Source of the DNA: Polyangiaceae bacterium | GTDB taxonomy: Bacteria; Myxococcota_A; Polyangia; Polyangiales; Polyangiaceae | Direction of reading: 5' to 3' | Length of the DNA stretch: 48,830 nucleotides | NCBI GenBank assembly: GCA_009780955.1 | Contig: WQZB01000036.1 | Location: 1 to 48,830, forward strand | Part shown: in pieces, positions 1 through 8,424 of the stretch | Layout: each line of letters starts with the position of its first letter | How positions within the stretch are numbered: the stretch's first letter is position 1 | Position numbers and translations under genes: made by a program | Notes under the pieces: generated by a model | Databases searched by the model: none | Told to the model about the DNA's origin: nothing | The model's input: the letters and a program-made list of their open reading frames with translations, nothing else

Positions 1-386
1 AATCCGCGTGCGTGTGACACGCGGATCGGCCATGATCGACAGGATTGCGACGAGCCGTTTGGGGAGCATAGCTGCCCACATCACAAAAGCGGAAAAACGG
101 CCAAATTAGATGCGCTTGCCCTGCGGCGGCGGTCCCTCGATGCCCTGTATCCTGCCATTGCCGCTGCTTTCACGCGGGCGAGCCACGGCAAGTCGAATCT
201 ATTATAGCGATACGATAATTATGAATTTAGTGTCTGCAGATCATTGCAACACGATTGAAAACGCATGCGACCGAGCTTATCATGGCTTGACAACATGGCC
301 GAAGACGCGCAACGATTCGAAGAAATCGTTGCGCGTCTTCGCGCATCCAGATTCCAATTTGCAATACCATCGATTGGAGATTAGCC
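1..386. other. Intergenic region before the first gene
   Basis: I see no convincing gene here; the open frames that cross it lack a ribosome site and a protein-like composition. It holds a 9-bp inverted repeat at 2-10/18-26, which may be the end of a gene outside the window, an AT-rich stretch around 195-230, a TTGACA hexamer at 287-292 and a long perfect hairpin at 301-340. The last two lie just upstream of the lipoprotein gene at 387 and are probably part of its promoter or leader. Confidence 0.6.
301..340. repeat. 17-bp perfect inverted repeat (hairpin) in the leader of the glycosidase lipoprotein gene
   Basis: The arms 301-317 and 324-340 are exact reverse complements, with a six-base loop at 318-323. 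The structure ends 46 bases before the ATG at 387. No T-run follows, so it is not a standard intrinsic terminator. It could be an mRNA 5' stem, an attenuator, a protein-binding palindrome or a dispersed repeat. The perfect 17-bp match is seen directly; any role is inference. Confidence 0.7.
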
Positions 387-2324
387 ATGAACCAAATTCC
401 CAGAGAACCGTCGATTGGCATTCGTAGAACCAGCGGGCTCGCCTTTCCAATGGTTTCGTTGGTTCTGGCGTCGGCGGTTGCATGTTCGGGCTCGAACGCA
501 TCATCGTCGAACGACGACGATCCCTCCAGCACGTCGACGGACCCCATTCATTCCGGTGCCAATTCCCTGCCCGACCTCGTTGTCACTTCGTTATCCTACA
601 ACGCTTCTACCGGAATATTCGCCTGCACGGTGTACAACCAAGGCAGCGTCGCAACCCCCAAAAATACGTGGATTGGTGTAGAATTCTCGGTAGATGGGAA
701 AGACGCCGCATGGGGAGGGACCACGACCTCTTTGGCGCCCAATCAGTCGCTCACGATAACATCCGGTGATAATGGAAACGGAGCCTATAGCAGCGGCCCA
801 TACACGATCGGCGCCGGTACGCACACCATTTCTGTATTGGCCGACAACCAGAATCAGATCGCCGAATCGAACGAAAACAACAATACATTATCGCAACAGA
901 TTCAAGTTGGCGCCCCCAGCCCTAGCCCCAATCCCAACCCTAGCCCCAATCCCAGCCCTAGCCCCAATCCCAGCCCTAGCCCCAATCCCAGCCCTAGCCC
1001 CAATCCCAGCCCTAGCCCTAGCCAAACTAGCGGCGCGTCGAGGGCAGCGGATTTTCAACATATCTGGGGAACCGCGGGCCACGCTGGGTCCTATAGTAAC
1101 ACGACCAAATTGGCTTCCGATATTCAATATACAGGCATCAAGCAATGGCGGGATGGAACTGGGGATGCGTCACGCGGGGCTTTTCAAGCGATCGCGTCTC
1201 AAGGTCTCACGTTCATCGCCCTGCCTTGGTACACATCTGGGACGACGGTCGATATTCCCACGATGATCAACGAATTGAAGACCATGGCGAACCAGGGAGT
1301 GCTTGGGGCCATCGAAGGGCTCAATGAACCCATCTATTACCCAATCACCTACCAGGGGCAGACGTCGAGCGGCAGCTCTTGCACGTCTGGCTGTACATTT
1401 GCGCCTGTGGCTTCATGGCAGCGCGATTTTTACGCTGCCGTGAAGGCCGACCCGGTTCTTCGCAATTATCCCGTCTATGGCCCGACACTCGTCGGCGCCG
1501 AACAGAACAATGTCGGCTTGCAATATTTGACGATTCCAAGCCCCGCTCCGGCAGGCGTGATATTTCCGGCTGGAACCGCGTTTGCCGACTATCAATGCGA
1601 ACACATCTATACGATTTACCAAGGAAGCGCACAGACGATTGCCAACGGGACCGATTACATTCAACGGATATTCAATAGCGACTACGTGACGACCTGGAAC
1701 GGATATTCCGGCTACCCGCAGGCACAAGCGAATGCCCTGCCGAAGGTTATCACCGAATTTGGTTATCAGGTAGGAACTCCCAGCCGGAATGGGCTATTGG
1801 TCGATCAAAACACTGCCGGCAAAAATATCGTTACCGGCCTTCTCAATGCCTACGCCGAGAGCTATCAGCTCGCTGCAATCTACACATTTTACCCGTGGAG
1901 CGGAGACTCGGGCTGGAATCTCTTTTCCGCTCCAGGAACGCCGCTGCCTGCAGCAACCTATATGCACAATCTGGCGGGGCCAATCTCGGACGCCGCTGCG
2001 AATGCGAGGACATTTGCCCCTGGAGATCTCTCCTACACTCTTAGCGGCATGCCATCTACGGCAACATCGCTACTGCTGCAAAAATCGAATGGTCAATTTG
2101 AGCTCGTCATCTGGAACAATGTTACGAATTGGAATGTGGCCACGGGAACCCCCATTGCGATCAATCCAACCAATGTGACTGTCAATTTGGGGGGCTCCGC
2201 TGCCAACGTCAATGTGTATGACATCACTTCGGGAACCACCCCAATCAGCACCTTGACGCACACGAATTCAGTCACCGTTCCCCTCAAGGACTACGCGATG
2301 GTGGTTGAGATCACGGGGAATTGA
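387..2324 (+). CDS. Secreted lipoprotein: CARDB domain, Pro-Ser-Asn linker, clan-A-like glycoside hydrolase
   Basis: The 645-residue product begins with a lipoprotein signal ending ...SAVAC (Cys33), so it is probably anchored in the envelope. Residues ~60-175 resemble a CARDB adhesion domain (LPDLVVTSL, then NENNNT). Residues 177-212 are a Pro/Ser/Asn linker encoded by an 18-bp tandem repeat. Residues ~218-530 look like a TIM-barrel glycosidase: NEP at 313-315 (Glu314, candidate acid/base) and ITEFGY (Glu457, candidate nucleophile) fit the clan GH-A arrangement. A C-terminal beta-sandwich (~540-645) is typical of GH39/GH5-like enzymes. The start is supported by GGAG at 376-379. Substrate and exact GH family cannot be read from the sequence; a beta-glycosidase on plant or microbial glycan is the likeliest role. 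Confidence 0.75.
   Translation: MNQIPREPSIGIRRTSGLAFPMVSLVLASAVACSGSNASSSNDDDPSSTSTDPIHSGANSLPDLVVTSLSYNASTGIFACTVYNQGSVATPKNTWIGVEFSVDGKDAAWGGTTTSLAPNQSLTITSGDNGNGAYSSGPYTIGAGTHTISVLADNQNQIAESNENNNTLSQQIQVGAPSPSPNPNPSPNPSPSPNPSPSPNPSPSPNPSPSPSQTSGASRAADFQHIWGTAGHAGSYSNTTKLASDIQYTGIKQWRDGTGDASRGAFQAIASQGLTFIALPWYTSGTTVDIPTMINELKTMANQGVLGAIEGLNEPIYYPITYQGQTSSGSSCTSGCTFAPVASWQRDFYAAVKADPVLRNYPVYGPTLVGAEQNNVGLQYLTIPSPAPAGVIFPAGTAFADYQCEHIYTIYQGSAQTIANGTDYIQRIFNSDYVTTWNGYSGYPQAQANALPKVITEFGYQVGTPSRNGLLVDQNTAGKNIVTGLLNAYAESYQLAAIYTFYPWSGDSGWNLFSAPGTPLPAATYMHNLAGPISDAAANARTFAPGDLSYTLSGMPSTATSLLLQKSNGQFELVIWNNVTNWNVATGTPIAINPTNVTVNLGGSAANVNVYDITSGTTPISTLTHTNSVTVPLKDYAMVVEITGN
914..1023 (+). repeat. 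18-bp coding minisatellite (five units)
   Basis: Five 18-bp units run from 927 to 1016, the last four identical and the first with one change; partial units flank them. Each unit encodes Pro-Asn-Pro-Ser-Pro-Ser, building the flexible linker between the CARDB and catalytic domains of the lipoprotein. The in-frame 18-bp period means copy-number changes would alter linker length without breaking the gene. Confidence 0.95.
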
Positions 2325-2349
2325 GATCACGTGATGACGCAGCCGCAGC

Positions 2350-3453
2350 CTACGCCGCCTTGGACTCCGCGCCTTCCAGCTGTGCAACGAGCGCCAGTGC
2401 CTGGGCGACGACTTGGTCCATGTTGTAATAGCGGTATGTCGCGAGTCGCCCGACGAAGTGCACGTCCAGTGTGGCGTCCGCGAGCGCTTTGTATTTTCGA
2501 AAGAGCTCCGCGTTCTGCGGCCGTGGCACCGGGTAGTACGGATCGCCCTTGCTCGTGGGGTACTCGTAGACAACGGTGGTTTTGGGGTGACGCTGCCCGG
2601 TCAAGTACTTGAACTCCGTAACGCGTGTGTAGTCGTGGTCGTTCGGGCAATTGACCACGGCTTCGGGCTGAAACTTTGCGCACGCGTGCGTTTCAAATCC
2701 AAAATGGATCGAGCGGTACGGAAGCGGTCCATAACGATGATCGAAAAAATCGTCGATCGGCCCAGTATAAATCATCTTGTCGTAGCGCACCTCGCTGCGC
2801 AAAAGGCGATCGTCTGCGCCGAGCACGACCCAGATGTTCGGATGATCGAGCATCCGTTCGAACATGGTCGTGTAACCCTGCGCGGGCATCACCTGAAACG
2901 CGTCACCAAAGTAGCGATCGTCGTGGTTCATGCGCGCCGGCACGCGAGCAGCGACCGAGGCGTCGAGCTCTGAGGGATCGAGCCCCCATTGCTTGCGCGT
3001 GTAATTGCGAAAGAACTTTTCGTACAGATCGCGGCCGATTTTGCCTATGACGACTTCTTCGCTGGTTTTTGCGTGGGCAACCGGTTCCGCGCACCCGGCA
3101 AAGAATTGGGAGATTGAGCCTTCGTCGAGCGATAGACCGTAGAGCAAATTCACGGTGTCGATGTTGATCGGAAAAGGCAGTTGCTTTCCGTCCACCTCTG
3201 CGAGCACGCGATGCTCGTAAGGGCGCCAACGGGTGAAAGTTGAAAGATAGTTATACGTACGCCACGAGTCGGTATGGAAAATATGAGGGCCATATTCGTG
3301 CACGAGAATGCCCGCGCTGTCGTAGTGGTCGTATGCGTTGCCACCAACATGCGGGCGCTTATCGCAAATGACGACCTTGCGTCCGCGAGAAGCGAGCCGC
3401 TCGGCACAAACGGCACCCGCAAAACCGGCACCTACAATCAGGTAGTCGAACAT
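2350..3453 (-). CDS. glf: UDP-galactopyranose mutase
   Basis: This 367-residue FAD flavoenzyme interconverts UDP-galactopyranose and UDP-galactofuranose in the cytoplasm and supplies Galf for surface glycans. The N-terminus has the dinucleotide fold MFDYLIVGAGFAGAVCAERL, followed by HVGGNAYDH and GPHIFHT, all typical of UGM. Length matches the family (~365-390). I chose the ATG at 3453 because GAGGAG lies just upstream and the Rossmann motif starts immediately after it; a longer frame to 3534 adds only unrelated residues. It overlaps the 3' end of the glycosyltransferase by 16 bases, so the two are probably translated together. Confidence 0.94.
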   Translation of the reverse strand: MFDYLIVGAGFAGAVCAERLASRGRKVVICDKRPHVGGNAYDHYDSAGILVHEYGPHIFHTDSWRTYNYLSTFTRWRPYEHRVLAEVDGKQLPFPINIDTVNLLYGLSLDEGSISQFFAGCAEPVAHAKTSEEVVIGKIGRDLYEKFFRNYTRKQWGLDPSELDASVAARVPARMNHDDRYFGDAFQVMPAQGYTTMFERMLDHPNIWVVLGADDRLLRSEVRYDKMIYTGPIDDFFDHRYGPLPYRSIHFGFETHACAKFQPEAVVNCPNDHDYTRVTEFKYLTGQRHPKTTVVYEYPTSKGDPYYPVPRPQNAELFRKYKALADATLDVHFVGRLATYRYYNMDQVVAQALALVAQLEGAESKAA

Positions 3454-4634
3454 GACAACTCCTCGCGCCTTGCTTGGCTCCGTGTGATCGCCCGCTCGAC
3501 CAATGCATGCATGCGAGCCCACGTGCGATCCCATGAGGTCTGCGAGAGCAGCTCGTCGACCGCCATCTGTCGTGCGTCGCCGCGCGGTGTTCCGCGTTCG
3601 GCAAGGGCCTCTTCTGCCGCGATCACGAAATCGTCGGCACGATCAGCGATGCGAACAAGCGCCTTGTCCGCAAAGGTTCGGACAACATCGCGAATCGATG
3701 TCGAGACGACAGGCTTGCCTGCCGCGAGGTACTCGAGCGTTTTCGTTGGGCTGATGTAACGGGTCGATTCGTTGCGCGCGAACGGCATGATCGCGACGTC
3801 CCAACCTGCGAGGTATGCCGGCAACTCGGCGTAGGACTTTGGGCCGAGGTAGTGGATGTTCGGAAGCCTGGGAAGCGTTGCCGGATCGATTTTGACAACG
3901 GGTCCGACAAGGACAAATTGCCATTGTGGCCGCGCGCGAGCGCTCTGCTCGAGCAGCGGAACGTCAAAACGCTCGTCGAGAACGCCGAAGAAACCAAGCC
4001 GAGGATGCGCAATCGACCGCTGATCGCTCGGATCTTGGAGCTTCGTGCGTGCCCGGGCAAAGTGCGCCGCGTCGACGCTGCTCGGAACCGCATGAATGTT
4101 CGCGTGGCGCTCTTTTTTTGCCTCCCAAAGGCCATGACCGCCTGTGAAGACGATGTCGGCCATGGCAAAAAGTTCGCGCTCGCGGTCGACGAGCTCGCGG
4201 GGAGCGCCGCGGAATAGCGACAACTCGTCCATGCAATCGTAGACAATGCCGGCGTGCTCGAGGTGCCTGGTGAATGGAACAGCCATCGGTGTGTAGAGCC
4301 ACAAGAGCGGCGCACGAACGCGATCACGCACCACCAAACCATCGAGCAGCTCGGCAAGCATCACTTCGACGGCGCGCGGTGATCTCCCAGCTGGCAGGTG
4401 AGGCACAGCGGTCCATAGCGACGGCTCTATCTCGACAACCTCGAGCCGCGGCACATCTGCGTCGAAAATCGGCTCCTCGACGAAGAAAACGCGGTGATTA
4501 CGCGCGTAGCGGCTCATCAAATGGTTGGGCCGCTGGTAGACGAACCCCCAACGCAAATGCGACAGGCAAAGAACGTCATCGGACGCGCGCGCACGGCCAC
4601 CGCGATGCTCGCGAAGGAAGGTGGGGCTTTCCAT
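3438..4634 (-). CDS. Glycosyltransferase, GT-B fold
   Basis: The 398-residue product starts with LCLSHLRWGFVYQRPNHLM, an N-terminal motif common in glycosyltransferases found beside glf. Near residues 285-305 it has PTKTLEYLAAGKPVVS, the acidic nucleotide-sugar loop of GT-B enzymes. Overlap with glf suggests that it transfers galactofuranose or builds the glycan receiving it, but the donor is inferred from context only. The ATG at 4634 is preferred, though no strong ribosome site is visible; a GTG at 4655 is possible. It lies 68 bases after the M3 peptidase on the same strand and may share its transcript. Confidence 0.83.
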   Translation of the reverse strand: MESPTFLREHRGGRARASDDVLCLSHLRWGFVYQRPNHLMSRYARNHRVFFVEEPIFDADVPRLEVVEIEPSLWTAVPHLPAGRSPRAVEVMLAELLDGLVVRDRVRAPLLWLYTPMAVPFTRHLEHAGIVYDCMDELSLFRGAPRELVDRERELFAMADIVFTGGHGLWEAKKERHANIHAVPSSVDAAHFARARTKLQDPSDQRSIAHPRLGFFGVLDERFDVPLLEQSARARPQWQFVLVGPVVKIDPATLPRLPNIHYLGPKSYAELPAYLAGWDVAIMPFARNESTRYISPTKTLEYLAAGKPVVSTSIRDVVRTFADKALVRIADRADDFVIAAEEALAERGTPRGDARQMAVDELLSQTSWDRTWARMHALVERAITRSQARREELSCSTT

Positions 4635-4702
4635 ACGCACTGCGCGATGCAGCACACGTGCCGGACCGCGAGAGCATTGGCAGGTGGCGCTTCCTGTTGC
4701 CT

Positions 4703-6805
4703 CTACGCTGGGTCAATGCCGAGCCGACGCAGTAGCGCACCAACGTCGGGATCGCGCCCGAGAAAGGATCGGTAGAGCAAGGCCGGATCGGATGTGTCAC
4801 CGCGTGCGAGGATCTCGCGGCGGAAACGCTCTCCAACCTCACGGCTCAGAATGCCGCCCTGCCGAAACTTGCTGAATGCATCGGCCTCGAGAACGGTTGA
4901 CCACTGGTAGGAATAGTATCCGGCAGCATAACCGTATGCCGAGCCAAACAAATGCGAAAAGCCCGCTAGCATGGCGTAATCGGTAGGCAGCTCGGTGGGT
5001 GAAAATCGCGCAAAGGTGTCGCGCGCAAACGCCATGACATCGCCATGCACGCGAGCGTCGAACGATGTGTGCAAGAGCAGATCGACCGTGGCAAAACCAA
5101 GCTGGCGCATGAGCGCGTTGGCGGCGCGGTAGGTTCGCGCGCGGAGCATGCGCGCTTCGATATCGGCCGCAATGGGCTCGCCAGAGCCTACGTGCCGCGC
5201 GAACAGGTCGAGCGCCTCGGGCTCCCAGCACCAGTTCTCCATGATCATCGAAGGCAACTCAACGAAGTCAGAAACCACGCGCGTGCCTGCTTGCGAGCGG
5301 ATGGACACTTCGCTGAGCACGTGGTGCATCATGTGGCCGAACTCGTGAAACAGCGTCTCGACCTCGCGGTGGTTGAGCAGGGCCGGCTGCCCTGGCGCGC
5401 GCGGCGGAGTCAGATTGGCAACGACGACCGCAACGTTCTCGAGCTCGAGATCGGTGCCTGGCAACCGGTCGACGAGCCCTCCCATCCACGCGCCATCGCG
5501 CTTCGTTTCGCGCGGGAATAAATCCATGTAAAATGCACCAATACGTTTGCCCGATTCGTCGCGGACCGACCATGCCGTCACGTCGTTATGCCAAGTGCAT
5601 GCGCCCGAGTCGCGCTCGATGCGCACGCCATACAGGCTTGTCGCAATGGCAAACAGCCCGCTTGTGACGCGATCGAGCGGGAAATACGGGCGGAGTGTTT
5701 CCTCGTCGAAATCGTAAAGTGCGCGGCGCTGCTTTTCTGCCCAGTAGGCAATGTCCCACGGCTCGAACTTGCCAGCGCGGTCGTGGCCATGCGTTTTCGC
5801 GAAGGCTTCGAGCTCTGCGTTTTCGCGCTCGAACGCCGGCCAAATTCGGTCGCGAAGCATGGTGATGAAAGCGAGCGCGTCGCTGCCGCTTTTTACCATT
5901 CGGTCTTGGGTAACGAGATCGGCAAAGTGCATAAAACCAAGCAGCGTTGCCTTCTCTTTGCGAAGCGCGAGCACGTCGCGAAGGATGCTGCGGTTGTCGA
6001 TATGGGGTGCAGCGGGCGCTGCCGCGGCTCGGGTAACGTGGGCTTTGTAGAGGGTTTCGCGCAGCGCGCGGTTGTCGGCAAACGTCATGACGGGGCCGTA
6101 CGATGGCGCCTGCAGCGTGAGGCGATAGCCCTTCTTGCCTTTCGCTTCAGCGCTTTTTTGCGCTGCTGCCACGGCGCCTTCGGGCACGCCCGAGAGCTCG
6201 GCGCGGTCCACCACGATAAGCTCGAAGGCCGCTGTAGCATCGACCACGTTTTGCGAAAACTTCAGCGTGAGCTCGCTGAGCGCAACATCGATCTCCGCGA
6301 GACGCGCTTTGCCCTCGGCATCGAGCTCGGCGCCGTTGCGTCGAAAATCAGCGCACATTTTCTTGAGAAAGCGAGCCCGACCAGCATCGAGCGCCGTGGC
6401 GTCATCGGTTGTGGCGTATTCCGAGAGCGCTCTGTACAAAGGCTCGGAAAGAAGCATTTTACTGTAAAATGCACTTATTTTGGGGACCACCGTGCGATAG
6501 GCTTCGCGCAAGTCGGCAGTTCCCAACACCGACTCGAGGTGCTCGACGAGCCCCACGGCGTAATCGAGTTCGAAAGTCGCCCGGTCGAAAGCACCCAGCG
6601 TATTTTCGAAGGTGCGCCCGCTGCCTCCGGCGCCAATCGCTCCAATCGCGTTTAGCCTCTGATCGGCCTGCGCGAGAAGGTGACTCACCGCGGGTGCGAT
6701 GTCCTTGGCTTTTACCTCTTCGAACGGCGCCGGCACGCGAACCGTGAGAAGTGCGCGGGCATCGGATAGATCGGTTAGGCAAACTTGCGACGTTTCCTCG
6801 GCCAT
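4703..6805 (-). CDS. M3 family metallopeptidase (oligopeptidase A-like)
   Basis: The 700-residue protein is a soluble zinc oligopeptidase that would degrade short peptides, including released signal peptides, in the cytoplasm. The zinc site is HEFGH at 487-491 (His487, Glu488, His491), with Glu516 in DFVELPS as the third ligand. Length fits the PrlC/Dcp group (~680-710). The ATG at 6805 has GAGG upstream and gives the usual M3 N-terminus; an upstream extension to 7066 is low-complexity and lies within the divergent gene. The 25 bases between this start and the divergent lipoprotein start must hold or overlap both promoters. Confidence 0.94.
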   Translation of the reverse strand: MAEETSQVCLTDLSDARALLTVRVPAPFEEVKAKDIAPAVSHLLAQADQRLNAIGAIGAGGSGRTFENTLGAFDRATFELDYAVGLVEHLESVLGTADLREAYRTVVPKISAFYSKMLLSEPLYRALSEYATTDDATALDAGRARFLKKMCADFRRNGAELDAEGKARLAEIDVALSELTLKFSQNVVDATAAFELIVVDRAELSGVPEGAVAAAQKSAEAKGKKGYRLTLQAPSYGPVMTFADNRALRETLYKAHVTRAAAAPAAPHIDNRSILRDVLALRKEKATLLGFMHFADLVTQDRMVKSGSDALAFITMLRDRIWPAFERENAELEAFAKTHGHDRAGKFEPWDIAYWAEKQRRALYDFDEETLRPYFPLDRVTSGLFAIATSLYGVRIERDSGACTWHNDVTAWSVRDESGKRIGAFYMDLFPRETKRDGAWMGGLVDRLPGTDLELENVAVVVANLTPPRAPGQPALLNHREVETLFHEFGHMMHHVLSEVSIRSQAGTRVVSDFVELPSMIMENWCWEPEALDLFARHVGSGEPIAADIEARMLRARTYRAANALMRQLGFATVDLLLHTSFDARVHGDVMAFARDTFARFSPTELPTDYAMLAGFSHLFGSAYGYAAGYYSYQWSTVLEADAFSKFRQGGILSREVGERFRREILARGDTSDPALLYRSFLGRDPDVGALLRRLGIDPA

Positions 6806-6830
6806 GATTTCCTCGCGAGCACCATAGCCC

Positions 6831-7259
6831 ATGCCCACCACAACACATCGTTCCGATCGCTTTTGCCGCGCGCGCACGACGGCGCGTCCGTTCGCGCCCG
6901 TCACGTTCGCTGCGTTCGCTTTTGCAGGTGCGTTTCTTTGCATGGCATGCGCTGCCGGATCGCCGCCCGCCGCTGCACCCGCCCCCTCACCTGCAGCCGT
7001 CGATGCAAGCCCGCCCGCGCCTCTGCCCGAGCAAGACGCAGGCAAGCTCCCCAGCGAAGACGCCATTCAGAAAGATTTTTTTGTTGCGTGCGTTGGCGAC
7101 AAGCCATCGATGCGAGACTATTGCGACTGTTTTTGGACCGAATCTCGTAAAAAGTTTTCGGCGCAAGATCTCTCGCGCCCCGACATCGTGAACGATGCAA
7201 ACTTCGCTGCAGCGCGCACCGGTTTTGTCAAGGCATGCGCGCCGAAGATACCGAAGTAA
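6831..7259 (+). CDS. Small secreted protein or lipoprotein with a four-Cys domain
   Basis: I do not recognise this 142-residue protein. A hydrophobic N-terminal segment ends FLCMAC, a weak lipobox, followed by an Ala/Pro-rich spacer (~residues 43-75). The C-terminal ~65 residues form a compact Cys-containing module: VACVGD, YCDCFW and VKACAPK. These four Cys may form disulphides in the periplasm. It is divergent from the M3 peptidase and convergent with the ureohydrolase, with only four bases between stop codons. The reading frame is supported by the signal sequence and clean stop; function is unknown. Confidence 0.65.
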   Translation: MPTTTHRSDRFCRARTTARPFAPVTFAAFAFAGAFLCMACAAGSPPAAAPAPSPAAVDASPPAPLPEQDAGKLPSEDAIQKDFFVACVGDKPSMRDYCDCFWTESRKKFSAQDLSRPDIVNDANFAAARTGFVKACAPKIPK

Positions 7260-7263
7260 CGAT

Positions 7264-8328
7264 TCAATCGAATAGTTTCGACTTGCCCTGACTCGCCAGC
7301 GTGAAGGCGATAAGCTTGTAGAGTACACGCGCGCCCACGTTGCCGTCCCATTCGTCTTCGGGTTGAAATGGGTTCGGCGCGACTTCGCACAAATCGAAGC
7401 CGAGGATTTGGCGATCTGAACGCACAGCCTCGCGGACAATGGCAAAAACCTCGTGAATGTCGAGACCGCCAGGAACCGGCGTACCGGTATGCGGACAATA
7501 GCGCGGGTCGAGTCCGTCAATGTCGAACGAGACCCACACGAGCGGCGGCAGGGCAGAAACGACCTCGCGCGCAAGGGTCGAAAACGGTACACCGTCATGC
7601 TTCTGTCGCGCGATGTCGCGATCGGTAAAGGTACGAATGCGCGAACCCATTTGAGCGCCAAAGTGCACCTCTTGTTCGCACACATCGCGGATACCAATCT
7701 GTACGAGCTTTCCAACCTCGGGAATGCGAAGAAGAACATTGCGCATGATGGAGGCATGCGAATGCTCGAAGCCCTCGTAGGCATCGCGGGTGTCGGCATG
7801 GGCATCGATGTGGAGCACGCCGAACTGGCTTGTGCGCGCGGCGACCGCGCAAAGGGCACCGAAAGGCACAGAGTGATCCCCGCCGACAACGCCGACGATT
7901 TTCCCGGCGTCGAGCAGGCGCACGACTTCGGCTTCGACCCACTGGTTGACTTCGTCGGACAGCGCATTGACGCGGGCGAGCGCCCCCTCGAGCTCCGCGT
8001 CGCGCGGAACCACACGGCCCACGCCGCCGGCCTCGATTACTTTGCGCGCGAGTGACTTTGCCTGGCCGTTTTTCGCGATAATCTCCTCTGACTCGGCGAG
8101 CATGTGAATACCCGCAAGGTAGGGGCGATCAACGTCGAGATCATACAAGTCGACCTGGGCACTTGCCTCGAGGATGGCACGAGGCCCATCGGACGCACCC
8201 CCACCGTATGATGTGGTCGCCTCCCACGGAACGGGGAGCAGGATCACGAGTGCATCGTTCTCGCCATGGGAGAGCCCAAAGACACCGGAGCCTGCAAGCG
8301 CGGGGGCGTTGGGATCAAAGACCATCAT
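7264..8328 (-). CDS. Agmatinase/arginase-family ureohydrolase
   Basis: The 354-residue enzyme belongs to the binuclear manganese ureohydrolases, which cleave guanidino compounds to urea. All metal motifs are present: GGDHS (149-153, His152), DAHAD (175-179) and SFDIDGLDP (267-275, Asp269 and Asp271). The N-terminal GGGASDGPRAI is typical of agmatinases. It is longer than the usual ~305 residues because of an insertion around 80-130 and a longer loop before the C-terminal block. Agmatine cleavage to putrescine is the likely reaction, but arginase, formimidoylglutamase or guanidinobutyrase activity cannot be excluded. Two adjacent ATG codons begin the frame; I took the first. Confidence 0.88.
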   Translation of the reverse strand: MMVFDPNAPALAGSGVFGLSHGENDALVILLPVPWEATTSYGGGASDGPRAILEASAQVDLYDLDVDRPYLAGIHMLAESEEIIAKNGQAKSLARKVIEAGGVGRVVPRDAELEGALARVNALSDEVNQWVEAEVVRLLDAGKIVGVVGGDHSVPFGALCAVAARTSQFGVLHIDAHADTRDAYEGFEHSHASIMRNVLLRIPEVGKLVQIGIRDVCEQEVHFGAQMGSRIRTFTDRDIARQKHDGVPFSTLAREVVSALPPLVWVSFDIDGLDPRYCPHTGTPVPGGLDIHEVFAIVREAVRSDRQILGFDLCEVAPNPFQPEDEWDGNVGARVLYKLIAFTLASQGKSKLFD

Positions 8329-8424
8329 CCGGCGAATAGAACACAGCGCCCGACTCGGCTAGGGCGCATGAGTGCTGCGACGGAAACGGTCAACAAAACG
8401 ACACGGAAGGATCCGTGAGGTGGG

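Noticed and set aside
914..1023. CRISPR-like tandem repeat
   Set aside because: No spacers; it is an in-frame 18-bp minisatellite encoding a Pro/Ser/Asn linker.
5588..6655. Long plus-strand frame opposite the M3 peptidase
   Set aside because: It is an antisense shadow with no recognisable domain, while the minus-strand frame has a complete zinc site.
6806..7066. N-terminal extension of the M3 peptidase
   Set aside because: It overlaps the divergent lipoprotein gene, is low-complexity and precedes a better ATG with ribosome site.
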